Below, piece by piece: positions 43,819-51,778 of a stretch of DNA of 64,000 bases (the stretch's first letter is position 1; each line of letters starts with the position of its first letter). The stretch is from Aeromicrobium erythreum (GTDB taxonomy: Bacteria > Actinomycetota > Actinomycetes > Propionibacteriales > Nocardioidaceae), in assembly GCF_001509405.1 (NCBI RefSeq), contig NZ_CP011502.1:3162001-3226000 (forward strand), given 5' to 3'. Both the position numbers and the translations under genes were made by a program. The notes below the pieces were generated by a model, which did no database searches, was not told the DNA's origin, and worked only from the letters and a program-made list of their open reading frames with translations.

Positions 43819-44421
43819 GTGGCCGTCACGCAGGAGCTCCGTCCGGGGCCGTGGGGGTGGGCCGAGCGTCGCCGTCGGATCGCGGCGTCCGGTGCGGTGC
43901 TGGCCGTGGCCGTCGGGCTGCTGCTGCTGGCGGGTCGCGGCACGGGCCTGCTGGGCGTGCTGCTGATCGCGGTCCCGACCGTCGTCGTGACGGTGCCCTC
44001 GATCCTGCTCTACGAGCGACTCACATACCAGCGCGAGAGCCTGGTGATCACGGCGCGCACGCTCGAGATGTACCGCGGCGACCGGCTGCTCCACCGCCTC
44101 GACCGCACCGCACCGATCCGGGCCCTGCGGTTCCGGCTGTCGGCGTCGGGTCACCCGTTCGGGCTGCCGAAGCTGCTGCTGCACGACGGTCGTGACCACG
44201 TGCGGCTGGCGAGCGACCGGTGGCTGGTCCGGCACGAGCAGCTCCTCACGGCCCTGGGCGTCGAGGCACCCACCGTCGACCACCGCCAGGCGCAGCAGCT
44301 GGTGCCGGACGCCTTCCCGCTGTGGGAGCGCCGCCCCAACCTCGTCGCGGGGCTCTCGGTGCTCGGCCTGTTGGTCGCGATCGTGGCCGTCCCCGTCGTC
44401 GGGGCGCTCCTCACCGCCTGA
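43819..44421 (+). CDS. tandem membrane-protein family, member 1
   Basis: A 200-residue member of a five-gene paralogous array, family unrecognised. Two N-terminal membrane helices (about 27-47 and 49-70) are followed by a soluble beta-rich domain (SLVITARTLEMYRGDRLLHR, then KLLLHDGRDHVRLASDRW), a Pro-Asp-Ala-Phe motif near 165, and a final helix (about 178-198). The shared core is a strand ending x-DG-x-x-x-x-x-L followed by a Trp. The domain order resembles bacterial PH-domain membrane proteins (inference). GTG 43819 follows the upp stop after 14 bp, so it may be co-transcribed with upp. Confidence 0.72.
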   Translation: MAVTQELRPGPWGWAERRRRIAASGAVLAVAVGLLLLAGRGTGLLGVLLIAVPTVVVTVPSILLYERLTYQRESLVITARTLEMYRGDRLLHRLDRTAPIRALRFRLSASGHPFGLPKLLLHDGRDHVRLASDRWLVRHEQLLTALGVEAPTVDHRQAQQLVPDAFPLWERRPNLVAGLSVLGLLVAIVAVPVVGALLTA

Positions 44422-44483
44422 CCAGCGGGGACGTCCGGCCAATCGGCTGCGGTGACGACCGCGGGCGTGCAAGGGTGTGCGCC

Positions 44484-45143
44484 ATGACCGAGCCGGGTCC
44501 TGACGCGGACGCCACGGCGCTCGTGCTGCGCCCCCTGGGCTGGCGCGAGGCCGACGGCGCGGCGCGGCTGTGGCGGGACCTGCTGGTGCTGGCCGTGCCG
44601 TTGACACCCGGGGTCCTGTGGCTGGCCCTCGCGAGCGAGCAGCACCCGTGGGTCGCAGTCGTGGTGCTGGCGGGCGTGCTGGCGGTGCTCGGGGCGTACG
44701 CGACGGAGCTGCTGATGGTGCGCCACGAGCGAGTCGTCGTCACCGCGAGCACGGTGGAGTGGTGGCGCGGCAAGCGGTTACGTGCCCGTCTCCAACGAGG
44801 TCCGACCCTGCGCGCCGCGCGCTACGTGCCCTGGCCGGTCGGCCGACCTCTGGGTCTCATCCACCTCGCCGTCTCCGACGGGACCACGGGGTTCCGCCTC
44901 GGCGACGCACGGTGGATCGCCCGCTTCGAGGCGATCGCCCTCGCCGCCGAGGTGGCCGCGCCGCGACTGACCCACGACAGGGCCCGACGACGCATGCCGG
45001 AGTGCTTCACCGCCCTCGAGCGACTCCTCGACGCGCTCCGTGCGCAGGGCTGGGCCCGGGTCGCGGTGGGTGTCGTCGTGCTCGTGGCAGCGGGCTTGGT
45101 CGCCGGCTACCTGGTCGGGGCCCTCACGGGCGCAGGGCCATGA
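44484..45143 (+). CDS. tandem membrane-protein family, member 2
   Basis: A 219-residue paralogue. Two membrane helices (about 29-48 and 54-76) precede the soluble domain (RVVVTASTVEWWRGKRLRAR, LIHLAVSDGTTGFRLGDARW), a MPECFTALER motif and a C-terminal helix (about 192-213). The core SDG-x-x-GF-x-L-x-D-x-x-W is well preserved. Its leader (GGGCGTG, AGGGTGT, GCC-ATG) is almost the same as that of member 4, suggesting duplication of a promoter-plus-two-gene block. Its stop overlaps the original start of member 3 (ATGA at 45140-45143). Confidence 0.75.
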   Translation: MTEPGPDADATALVLRPLGWREADGAARLWRDLLVLAVPLTPGVLWLALASEQHPWVAVVVLAGVLAVLGAYATELLMVRHERVVVTASTVEWWRGKRLRARLQRGPTLRAARYVPWPVGRPLGLIHLAVSDGTTGFRLGDARWIARFEAIALAAEVAAPRLTHDRARRRMPECFTALERLLDALRAQGWARVAVGVVVLVAAGLVAGYLVGALTGAGP

Positions 45144-45202
45144 GCGACCTCGACCCCGTCCGTGTCCTGCGCCCCGTGCCCTGGTCGGAGCAGCCGCAGT
45201 AG
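45140..45202 (+). other. orphan 20-codon N-terminus of member 3, ended by in-frame TAG
   Basis: ATG 45140 overlaps the stop of member 2 and encodes MSDLDPVRVLRPVPWSEQPQ, which aligns with the N termini of the paralogues (for example VLRPLGWREADG). A TAG at 45200-45202 then stops it. The following codons (Asp-Ala-Leu-Arg-Gly-Leu) remain in the same frame and continue the family sequence, so member 3 appears split by one nonsense change, most simply CAG to TAG. Confidence 0.75.
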
Positions 45203-45220
45203 GACGCGCTGCGGGGTCTC

Positions 45221-45736
45221 GTGCTCTACCGGTCCCTCCTCGTGCTCTCCCTCCTCGTTCAGTACGTCATCCACCGCGAGCCCCGACCGGTGCTCGCACT
45301 CCTCGTGCTGACGTTGGCGGTGCTGGTCGCCTCTGGCGCGGCGTGGGAGTGGTGGCGGGGGACCCGTGAGCGGCTCGTGCTGATCGACGACACGGTGGAG
45401 CTCGTCCGAGGGCGACGGAGCCGGCCACGGTCCCGCCTGGCCCGCAAGGACCTGTGGGCCGGGCGCTTCTCCCTCTACCGCGGCGATTCGGAAGCGGGAC
45501 CACAGGCCCTGGCGATGTCCGACGGTCGCGACGGGATCCTGCTCACCCACGCCGGCTGGACGCCGAGGTACCCGGAGCTGCTGACGATCCTCGGGGTCTC
45601 CGCTCCGCTCGTGTCAGCCAAGGTCGCCGCCCGGCGTCATCCGGAGGCGTTCGACTGGTCCACCCGTCACCCACTCGCGTTCGCCGTGCTGGTCGTGGTG
45701 CTCGTCGCGATCGTCGTGGCCTTCGCCCTGCGCTGA
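45221..45736 (+). CDS. tandem membrane-protein family, member 3 (interrupted N terminus)
   Basis: From GTG 45221, in the frame of the interrupted start, it encodes 171 residues: one or two helices (LYRSLLVLSLLVQYVIH, VLALLVLTLAVLVASG), the soluble domain (RLVLIDDTVELVRGRRS, ALAMSDGRDGILLTHAGW), HPEAFDWS and a C-terminal helix. The downstream frame is fully intact, so either translation restarts at this GTG, or the TAG is recent, programmed or a sequencing error. If restarted, the first about 27 residues are lost. I keep it as a gene with a question mark; it could equally be called a pseudogene. Confidence 0.6.
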   Translation: MLYRSLLVLSLLVQYVIHREPRPVLALLVLTLAVLVASGAAWEWWRGTRERLVLIDDTVELVRGRRSRPRSRLARKDLWAGRFSLYRGDSEAGPQALAMSDGRDGILLTHAGWTPRYPELLTILGVSAPLVSAKVAARRHPEAFDWSTRHPLAFAVLVVVLVAIVVAFALR

Positions 45737-45787
45737 GCCTCGCGATCCGGCTGACGGGGTGCCGACGGGCGTGGGAGGGTGTCGGCC

Positions 45788-46447
45788 ATGACCGGTCCGA
45801 CGTCGCCGACGCCACCGTGGCCCGTCGAGATCCTCCCCGTGCGCTGGTCGCAGTCCCAGGGCCGCACGCAGGTGGCGCGCGAGCTGCGCTGGAATCTGGT
45901 CGGGGCGCTCGGCTTGGGTGCGGGCGCCCTGGCGAACGTCGACCACGCCCCGGTGCTGGCCGGCCTCGCGGTCGCCCTCGGGCTCGCCGGTCTGGTCGCA
46001 CCGGTGGTCGCCCCGGTCGTGCGCTGGCCCGAACGGGTCGTCGTCGACGAGGAGACGGTCACGCTGTGGCGCCGCGGACGGGTGCGGGGCCGCGTCCGGC
46101 GCGGGGTCGATCTCCGGGCCGTCCGGTACCGCCTCGGACGGGATGACGGCTCCTCGCCCCAGCACCTGGCATTGTCCGACGGTCAGGACGGTTTCCGGCT
46201 CACCGACCCTCGATGGGCTCCGCGGCACCTCGAGCTGGCGGACGTCGCCGGTGTCGACGCGCCGATGTCGGGCGTCACCCTCGTCCGTCGTCAAATGCCC
46301 GAGGCCCTGCCGGTGCTCGACCGGACCTTCGTGGCCTGGGGACGTCCCGAGCTCAGGCGCCGACGTCTCGCAGTGGTCGGCCTGCTCGTCGTCGTCCTCG
46401 TGGCAGTCGCGGTCGTGGTCGCACGCCATCAGGCCGGGGTGCTGTGA
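45788..46447 (+). CDS. tandem membrane-protein family, member 4
   Basis: A 219-residue paralogue beginning MTGPTSPTPPWPVEILPVRW. Helices at about 38-55 and 60-80, soluble domain with RVVVDEETVTLWRRGRVRGR and HLALSDGQDGFRLTDPRW (the clearest form of the family core), MPEALPVLDR, and a C-terminal helix. It shares its leader sequence with member 2 and, like it, is translationally coupled to the next member: its TGA overlaps GTG 46444. Confidence 0.75.
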   Translation: MTGPTSPTPPWPVEILPVRWSQSQGRTQVARELRWNLVGALGLGAGALANVDHAPVLAGLAVALGLAGLVAPVVAPVVRWPERVVVDEETVTLWRRGRVRGRVRRGVDLRAVRYRLGRDDGSSPQHLALSDGQDGFRLTDPRWAPRHLELADVAGVDAPMSGVTLVRRQMPEALPVLDRTFVAWGRPELRRRRLAVVGLLVVVLVAVAVVVARHQAGVL

Positions 46448-47028
46448 GCGACCCCGGACGCGTGGAGATCGCGCCCGCCCCGTGGGACCCCGCGGACCTC
46501 CGCTCCGTGCTGCGGCGGGAGTCCCTCGCGATGGTGCTCCTCCTGGCGTTCCTTCTCGTGGTGTTCAGGCCGGCCCTCGGCGGCGGCTGGTTCGTGCCCA
46601 GTCTCATCGTCCTCGTCCACACGGTGACCACCGTGGTGGAGTACCAGGCGGTACGTACCGAGCGACTGGTCATCGGCCTCGACCGCGTGGAGTACTGGAT
46701 CGGATTCCACCGTCGACGCACCGTCGACCTGCGTAGCGACGTCTGGGTGGTGCTCACGCGCCGCACCCCCGAGAACCCGCGACCGTCCGAGCTCGTCATC
46801 TCCGACGGCCGCCAGGGCTTCCACCTGTCCGACCCTCGATGGCGGACCAGGTTCCCGGCGATCGTCGACGCGATCGGCCGCCCGGCGCAGCAGGCGCCGC
46901 GTCGGCGGGCCTTGCGGCTGGTGCCGGAGGCCTACCCGTGGTTCGAGCGGCCGTCGTGGACCGCCCGGCTGACACAGACCGTGCTCGTGCTGTTCATGCT
47001 CGCCGTCATCGCAGGCGCCATCATCTGA
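46444..47028 (+). CDS. tandem membrane-protein family, member 5
   Basis: A 194-residue paralogue starting at a GTG overlapped by the previous stop (GTGA). Helices at about 30-48 and 51-68, soluble domain with RLVIGLDRVEYWIGFHRR and ELVISDGRQGFHLSDPRW, VPEAYPWFER, and a C-terminal helix (LTQTVLVLFMLAVIAGAII). It is the last member; a 55 bp gap separates it from the MFS exporter. Members 2+3 and 4+5 look like two copies of the same overlapping pair. Confidence 0.75.
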   Translation: MSDPGRVEIAPAPWDPADLRSVLRRESLAMVLLLAFLLVVFRPALGGGWFVPSLIVLVHTVTTVVEYQAVRTERLVIGLDRVEYWIGFHRRRTVDLRSDVWVVLTRRTPENPRPSELVISDGRQGFHLSDPRWRTRFPAIVDAIGRPAQQAPRRRALRLVPEAYPWFERPSWTARLTQTVLVLFMLAVIAGAII

Positions 47029-47083
47029 TCCCACGCCCCACCGTTCGGCTTGCGCCGACCCCGGACTCGGCCACGCTGGTCTG

Positions 47084-48529
47084 GTGAGCGAGGAGCCGGT
47101 CGAGACCCACGAGGACCGACCGACCACCTCGGACGAGCCGAACCCGGCGCGGTGGCGGATCCTCGCGGTCACCCTGGTCGTCGGCTTCATGTCGCTGCTC
47201 GACGTCACCATCGTCAACGTCGCGATCCCCTCGATCCAGAAGGGGCTCGACACGTCGGCCTCGACCGTGCAGTGGGTGGTCTCCGGCTACGCGCTCACGT
47301 TCGGCCTGACCCTCGTGGCGGGCGGACGCCTCGGCGACGCGTACGGCCGCAGACGGCTCATGCTGATCGGCCTGGCCGGGTTCGTCGCCTCGAGCGCCGC
47401 GGTCGGGCTCGCGCCCACCGCCGAGCTGGTCGTCGTCGCCCGACTGCTCCAGGGCGCGTCGGCCGGGCTCCTCACGCCCCAGAGCTCGGGGCTCATCCAG
47501 CAGTTGTTCTCCGGCGCCGAGCGGGGCCGCGCGTTCGGCTACTTCGGCCTCACCGTCTCGCTCGCGTCGGCCACCGGACCGCTCCTCGGCGGTCTCGTCA
47601 TCGGCCTGGTCGGCGAGGAGCTCGGCTGGCGGCTCGTGTTCCTCGTCAACGTGCCGATCGGCGTGGTCGCCGCGATCGCCGTCGCCCGCATGGTCCCCGG
47701 ACGCGAGGACGACAGCACGCCCGGCCGCATCGACACCCTCGGCGCGGCGCTTCTCGGGGTGTCCGTGCTCTGCCTGCTCTACCCGCTCGTCAGCCTCGAG
47801 TCGGGTGCGCGCTGGCCGCTCGGGCTGCTCGTCGGCGTGCCGGTGTTCGCGTGGGCGTTCGTGCGCTGGGAGCACCGCGAGAAGCGACTCGGCCACGACC
47901 CCCTGCTCGACCTCGACCTGCTGCGCCGCCTCCCCGGGTACGGCAACGGGCTGCTCGTCGGCACCGTCTACTTCACCGGGTTCACGGGCGTGTTCCTGGT
48001 CGCGTCGGTGTGGCTGCAGGACGCGCGCGACGTCAGCGCGCTGCACGCCGGGCTGCTCCTGACCCCGTTCGCCCTCGGGTCGGCGATCACGTCCCCGCTC
48101 GCCGGACGGCTGGTCAGCACGGTCGGTCGACCACTCACGGTCATCGCGCTCGGCGTCATGATGGTCGGCGTCCTCGGTGCCGCGCTGGTCGCGCCCGGTC
48201 GCCCCACCGACGACCTCTGGTGGGCGCTCTCCCCGTTCCTGCTGCTGGCCGGTCTCGGCGGCGGCGCCGTCGTGTCGCCGAACATCACGCTGACCCTCCA
48301 GGAGGTGCCGCCGCGGATGGGTGGCGCGGCCGGCGGGGCCCTGCAGACCGGCCAGCGCATCGGCTCCTCGCTCGGCGCGGCACTGCTGGCCACCACCTAC
48401 CAGGTGGTCGCGGGACGCTCCGACGGCGACGCCGGCATCCAGGTCTCGCTGCTCGTCGCGCTCGCCGTCCTGGCCCTCGCCCTCGCGGCGGCAGTGCTCG
48501 CCTGGCGCACCGCCCGACAGCCCCGCTGA
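47084..48529 (+). CDS. MFS transporter, DHA2 (EmrB/QacA) family
   Basis: A 481-residue drug/proton antiporter-type protein with about 14 hydrophobic helices. Motif C-like and A motifs are visible: LLDVTIVNVAIPSIQKGL in helix 1, WVVSGYALTFGLTLVAGGRLGDAYGRRR between helices 2 and 3, and GGAAGGALQTGQRIGSSLGAAL late. The exported compound is unknown and there is no linked regulator. GTG 47084 gives the usual short cytoplasmic N terminus. Confidence 0.92.
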   Translation: MSEEPVETHEDRPTTSDEPNPARWRILAVTLVVGFMSLLDVTIVNVAIPSIQKGLDTSASTVQWVVSGYALTFGLTLVAGGRLGDAYGRRRLMLIGLAGFVASSAAVGLAPTAELVVVARLLQGASAGLLTPQSSGLIQQLFSGAERGRAFGYFGLTVSLASATGPLLGGLVIGLVGEELGWRLVFLVNVPIGVVAAIAVARMVPGREDDSTPGRIDTLGAALLGVSVLCLLYPLVSLESGARWPLGLLVGVPVFAWAFVRWEHREKRLGHDPLLDLDLLRRLPGYGNGLLVGTVYFTGFTGVFLVASVWLQDARDVSALHAGLLLTPFALGSAITSPLAGRLVSTVGRPLTVIALGVMMVGVLGAALVAPGRPTDDLWWALSPFLLLAGLGGGAVVSPNITLTLQEVPPRMGGAAGGALQTGQRIGSSLGAALLATTYQVVAGRSDGDAGIQVSLLVALAVLALALAAAVLAWRTARQPR

Positions 48530-48602
48530 CCGTGACGTCCTGGACCTCGAACGGGGCCATTCGGGGCCAGGTCGTCACAGTCAGGGTCCGTATCCTCGGG
48601 CC

Positions 48603-49628
48603 GTGTCCGCCACCGTCCCCGTCGTCGCCCTCACCGGCAGCCTCGGGAGCGGCAAGACGACGATCCTCAACCACCTGCTCGCCCACCGGGGCCGACGTCG
48701 GGTGGGCGTGCTGGTCAACGACTTCGGCGCCGTCGACGTCGACGCGCTGCTCGTCGACGCCGGGTCGGCGGCCACGCTCTCGCTGGCCGGCGGGTGCGTC
48801 TGCTGCCGGGTCGACGACGACACGCTCGACTCGACGCTGGAGCAGCTGACGTCGACGCGCGCCGGACTCGACCTGGTGCTGGTGGAGTCGAGCGGGGTGG
48901 CCGACCCTGCGACGCTCGCCGCTCGTCTCCACCGCGCCGTGCGGCACCCGGGGCAGGCAGGCGGGCTGCTGCACGTCCTCGACGCGCGCGCCTGGGCCGA
49001 CGACGACACGCTGCTCGACCCCGCCGGCCTGGCTCGCGCCGACCTCGTGGCGCTGACGAAGACCGACCTGCCCAACTCCGTCCCCGTCGACGAGGCGCGA
49101 CGTCGGCTCGAGCCGCTGCTGCGCACCGGGGTGCCCGTGGTCGACGCGCCGCACGGCGCACTCGACCCCGAGCTCTTCGCCGACGCCTCGGCGCCGCTGG
49201 ACGACGGACCCCGTCAGCTGTCCCTCGCCGAGGCCCTCCCCCTCCCCGGCGGGCACCAGCACGTCCACGCGAGCACCTGGGAGCACGACGGGCTGGTGCA
49301 CCCGCGACGCCTCGCCGAGCTGCTCGACGGTGGACTGCCGGAGGCCTACCGGCTGAAGGGCGTGGTCCGGCTCGACGTGCCGTGGGGCGCGCGCTGGTGG
49401 ACGGTGCACCGCGTCGGCGGGCTGCCGCGCGTGACCCCCGCACCGAGGCCCGCGCCGACGAGCCGGCTCGTGGCCCTCGGCCCGACGCTCGACGAGCGCG
49501 CGGCGGAGGTCGCGCTGACGCACGTCGGGCGCGACCCCCAGGAGGAGGTCGCGCCCGACGACCACGCGGCGCTCATGCGCTGGGTGCCCGACGACCTGCG
49601 CCCGGAGTGGGCGCGGGTCGAGGGCTGA
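48603..49628 (+). CDS. CobW/COG0523 family GTP-binding metal chaperone
   Basis: A 341-residue G3E GTPase predicted to handle zinc or another metal. P-loop GSLGSGKTTIL at about 12-22, metal site GGCVCC (Cys about 65, 67, 68), switch-like VLVESSGVADP, guanine motif LTKTDL, and the CobW C-terminal domain from about 245 (YRLKGVVRLDVPWGARWWTVHRVGG). A His-containing patch (GGHQHVHAS) near 217 may add metal binding. It is convergent with the metallothionein-like gene, and the locus as a whole looks like a zinc-homeostasis group, possibly Zur-controlled; I found no clear Zur box. Confidence 0.9.
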   Translation: MSATVPVVALTGSLGSGKTTILNHLLAHRGRRRVGVLVNDFGAVDVDALLVDAGSAATLSLAGGCVCCRVDDDTLDSTLEQLTSTRAGLDLVLVESSGVADPATLAARLHRAVRHPGQAGGLLHVLDARAWADDDTLLDPAGLARADLVALTKTDLPNSVPVDEARRRLEPLLRTGVPVVDAPHGALDPELFADASAPLDDGPRQLSLAEALPLPGGHQHVHASTWEHDGLVHPRRLAELLDGGLPEAYRLKGVVRLDVPWGARWWTVHRVGGLPRVTPAPRPAPTSRLVALGPTLDERAAEVALTHVGRDPQEEVAPDDHAALMRWVPDDLRPEWARVEG

Positions 49629-49635
49629 GCCCGAC

Positions 49636-49956
49636 TCAGGCGGCGTGCTTGCAGGTGCTGCAGGTGCAGTCGCTGCACACGCAGTTGGCGCAGCTGTCGG
49701 AGCAGTGCGCGCAGGAGCAGACGTTGTGGTTGCAGGTCGCGCACGTGCAGTCGGTGCAGGTGCAGGTCGCACAGCTGTCGCTGCAGTGAGCACAGGAACA
49801 GGTGGCGCACTCGTCGTAGTGGCCGTCGTGCTCACGGTGCACGTGGCCGTCGTGGAGGTAGTCGACGTGGTCCTCGTGGACGACGGCGTCGTGGCCGCAG
49901 CCCGGGCCGTGCGTGTGGTCGTGCTTCTCGGCCTCGCGGTGGTCGATGACGGTCAT
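49636..49956 (-). CDS. His-rich/Cys-rich metallothionein-like fusion protein
   Basis: A 106-residue probable metal-sequestering protein. Residues 1 to about 49 are rich in His, Asp and Glu (HDHTHGPGCGHDAV, HEDHVDYLHDGHVHREHDGH) and match the small zinc-associated HGPGCGH proteins of actinobacteria. Residues about 50-106 contain 19 Cys in C-x-C and C-x2-C spacing and consist of two near-repeats (CATCSCAHCSDSC... and VCSCAHCSDSCANC...). Its ATG overlaps the ArsR-type repressor stop (ATGA at 49953-49956), so metal-dependent expression is likely. The fusion of the two halves in one chain is unusual. Confidence 0.85.
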   Translation of the reverse strand: MTVIDHREAEKHDHTHGPGCGHDAVVHEDHVDYLHDGHVHREHDGHYDECATCSCAHCSDSCATCTCTDCTCATCNHNVCSCAHCSDSCANCVCSDCTCSTCKHAA

Positions 49957-50270
49957 AAGTGGTTCTCCTGGGTGTGCTGGAAGGCGTCGAGGAGCACGTG
50001 GGCCACGTGCTCGTCGGTGAGGGAGTAGACGACCTCGCGTCCGCGTCGCTCGCCCGAGACGAGACGTGCGGTGCGCAGGATCCTCAGGTGCTGCGACACG
50101 AGCGGCTGCGACCGCCCGGTCCACTCGACGAGGTCGCCGACCGTCTGCTCCCCCGCGCACAGGCGGTGCACGAGAGCGGCGCGCAACGGCGTCGACATGG
50201 CGTCGAAGAGTGCAGCGACGGACGCGTAGGCGTCGATGTCCCCCCGCCCGGCGTCACCCCGCTCACTCAT
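49953..50270 (-). CDS. ArsR/SmtB-family metal-responsive repressor
   Basis: A 105-residue winged-helix repressor. FDAMSTPLRAALVHRLCAGEQTVGDLV leads into the recognition helix RSQPLVSQHLRILRTARLV, then the wing GRREVVYSL-like segment (RRGREVVYSLTDEHV) and a final helix VAHVLLDAFQHTQENH. DEHVAHVLLDAFQH holds the D-x-H...H alpha-5 zinc ligands typical of SmtB/CzrA. It is translationally coupled to the metallothionein-like gene and preceded by an AT-rich promoter; autoregulation by zinc or a related metal is inferred. Confidence 0.9.
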   Translation of the reverse strand: MSERGDAGRGDIDAYASVAALFDAMSTPLRAALVHRLCAGEQTVGDLVEWTGRSQPLVSQHLRILRTARLVSGERRGREVVYSLTDEHVAHVLLDAFQHTQENHL

Positions 50271-50278
50271 GCACACAT

Positions 50279-50305
50279 CCTTATATAGCAATCCGTGCAT
50301 GTCAA
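50279..50305 (-). promoter_or_regulatory. AT-rich promoter of the repressor/metallothionein operon
   Basis: On the minus strand, TTGACA (50300-50305) is followed by an AT-rich TATATAAGG stretch (50279-50287), 9-17 bp upstream of the repressor ATG. This is the most AT-rich promoter in the neighbourhood and leaves almost no 5' leader. The repressor operator probably lies over it, but no clean dyad can be defined. Confidence 0.6.
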
Positions 50306-50334
50306 CACGATCCGTCGTCCCTTCTCCCACGAAG

Positions 50335-50374
50335 CACGACGGCCGGCCACCCCTCGGGCGACCGGCCGACCGTG
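50335..50374 (-). terminator. GC-rich hairpin downstream of pntB
   Basis: CACG-ACGGCCGG (50335-50346) and CCGGCCGACCGTG (50362-50374) pair with one bulge around a 15 nt loop, starting about 10 bp beyond the pntB stop on the minus strand. It has no T-run and probably ends the pntAB transcript. Confidence 0.6.
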
Positions 50375-50384
50375 CACCTCCGAC

Positions 50385-51773
50385 TCACAGCGCGCGCAGG
50401 ATGTCCTCCACGCGGTCCTTCGCGTCACCGAACAGCATCTGGCTGTTCTCCCGGAAGAACAGCGGGTTCTGCACCCCCGCGTACCCGGCGGCCATCGAGC
50501 GCTTGAACACCACCACGTTCGACGCCTCCCACACCCGCAGCACCGGCATGCCGGCGATCGGGCTGGTCGGGTCCTCCGCCGCGGCCGGGTTCACGGTGTC
50601 GTTGGCGCCGATGACGAGCACCACGTCGGTGTCGGCGAGGTCGTCGTTGACCTCGTCCATCTCGAGCACGATGTCGTACGGGACCTTCGCCTCGGCGAGG
50701 AGCACGTTCATGTGCCCGGGCAGCCGACCGGCGACCGGGTGGATGCCGAACCGCACGTCGACGCCGCGCTCGCGCAGCTTGCGGGTCAGGTCGGCGACCG
50801 GGTACTGCGCCTGTGCCACCGCCATGCCGTAGCCCGGGGTGATGACGACGCTCGACGCGTCCTTCAGCAGCTCGGCCACGCCCTCGGCGTCGACCTCGCG
50901 GTGCTCGCCGTAGTCCGTCGCCTCGCCGGCCGGCGCCTCGATGCCGAAGCCGCCCGCGATCACGGAGATGAACGAGCGGTTCATCGCCTGGCACATGATG
51001 TAGCTCAGGTACGCACCCGAGGAGCCCACGAGCGCGCCGGTGACGATCAGCAGGTTGTTGCTCAGCAGGAAGCCGGCTGCGGCCGCGGCCCAGCCCGAGT
51101 AGCTGTTGAGCATCGACACGACGACGGGCATGTCGCCACCGCCGATCGAGGCTACGAGGTGCCAGCCCAGGGCGAGGGCGAGGGCCGTCACCAGGATCAG
51201 CAGCCAGATGTTCGGGCTCGCCACGAACACGACGGTGAGCACGAAGAACAGCACCAGCGCGCCGATGTTGAGGTAGTTCTTGCCCGGCAGCACGAGCGGC
51301 GACGACTTGATCCGTGCGCTCAGCTTCAGGTACGCGACGATCGACCCGGTGAACGTCACGGCGCCGATGAACACGCCCACGAAGACCTCGGCCGAGTGGA
51401 TCCGCTCGAGCGACTCCAACGGGTACACCGGGTGCTCGAGGTAGCCGTTCCAGCCGACGAGCACGGCCGCCATGCCGACGAAGGAGTGCAGGAGCGCGAT
51501 CAGCTCCGGCATGCCGGTCATCTCGACCTCGCGGGCCCGCCAGATGCCGATGCCCGCGCCGATCACGATCGCACCGACCAGCAGGACGACGCCGACCGTC
51601 TCGGCGTCCTCGACGGCCAGCACGATGGTCGCGACGAGGGCGATGGTCATGCCGGCGATGCCGTAGGCGACACCCGAGCGCGCGGTCTCGTGCTTGCTCA
51701 GCCCGGCGAGGCTGAGGATGAACAGCAGGGCGGCGACGATGTACGCCGCGGTCGCGATGCTCTGTGCAGTCAC
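50385..51773 (-). CDS. pntB: NAD(P) transhydrogenase beta subunit
   Basis: Proton-translocating transhydrogenase subunit carrying the NADP(H) domain. A 462-residue protein with about nine membrane helices, then domain III with [55 protein letters not shown] and [19 protein letters not shown]. It reduces NADP+ with NADH using the proton gradient. GTG 51773 lies 5 bp after the pntA stop, with GAAGGG inside the pntA end as ribosome-binding site. Confidence 0.95.
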   Translation of the reverse strand: MTAQSIATAAYIVAALLFILSLAGLSKHETARSGVAYGIAGMTIALVATIVLAVEDAETVGVVLLVGAIVIGAGIGIWRAREVEMTGMPELIALLHSFVGMAAVLVGWNGYLEHPVYPLESLERIHSAEVFVGVFIGAVTFTGSIVAYLKLSARIKSSPLVLPGKNYLNIGALVLFFVLTVVFVASPNIWLLILVTALALALGWHLVASIGGGDMPVVVSMLNSYSGWAAAAAGFLLSNNLLIVTGALVGSSGAYLSYIMCQAMNRSFISVIAGGFGIEAPAGEATDYGEHREVDAEGVAELLKDASSVVITPGYGMAVAQAQYPVADLTRKLRERGVDVRFGIHPVAGRLPGHMNVLLAEAKVPYDIVLEMDEVNDDLADTDVVLVIGANDTVNPAAAEDPTSPIAGMPVLRVWEASNVVVFKRSMAAGYAGVQNPLFFRENSQMLFGDAKDRVEDILRAL

Positions 51774-51778
51774 TCTGA

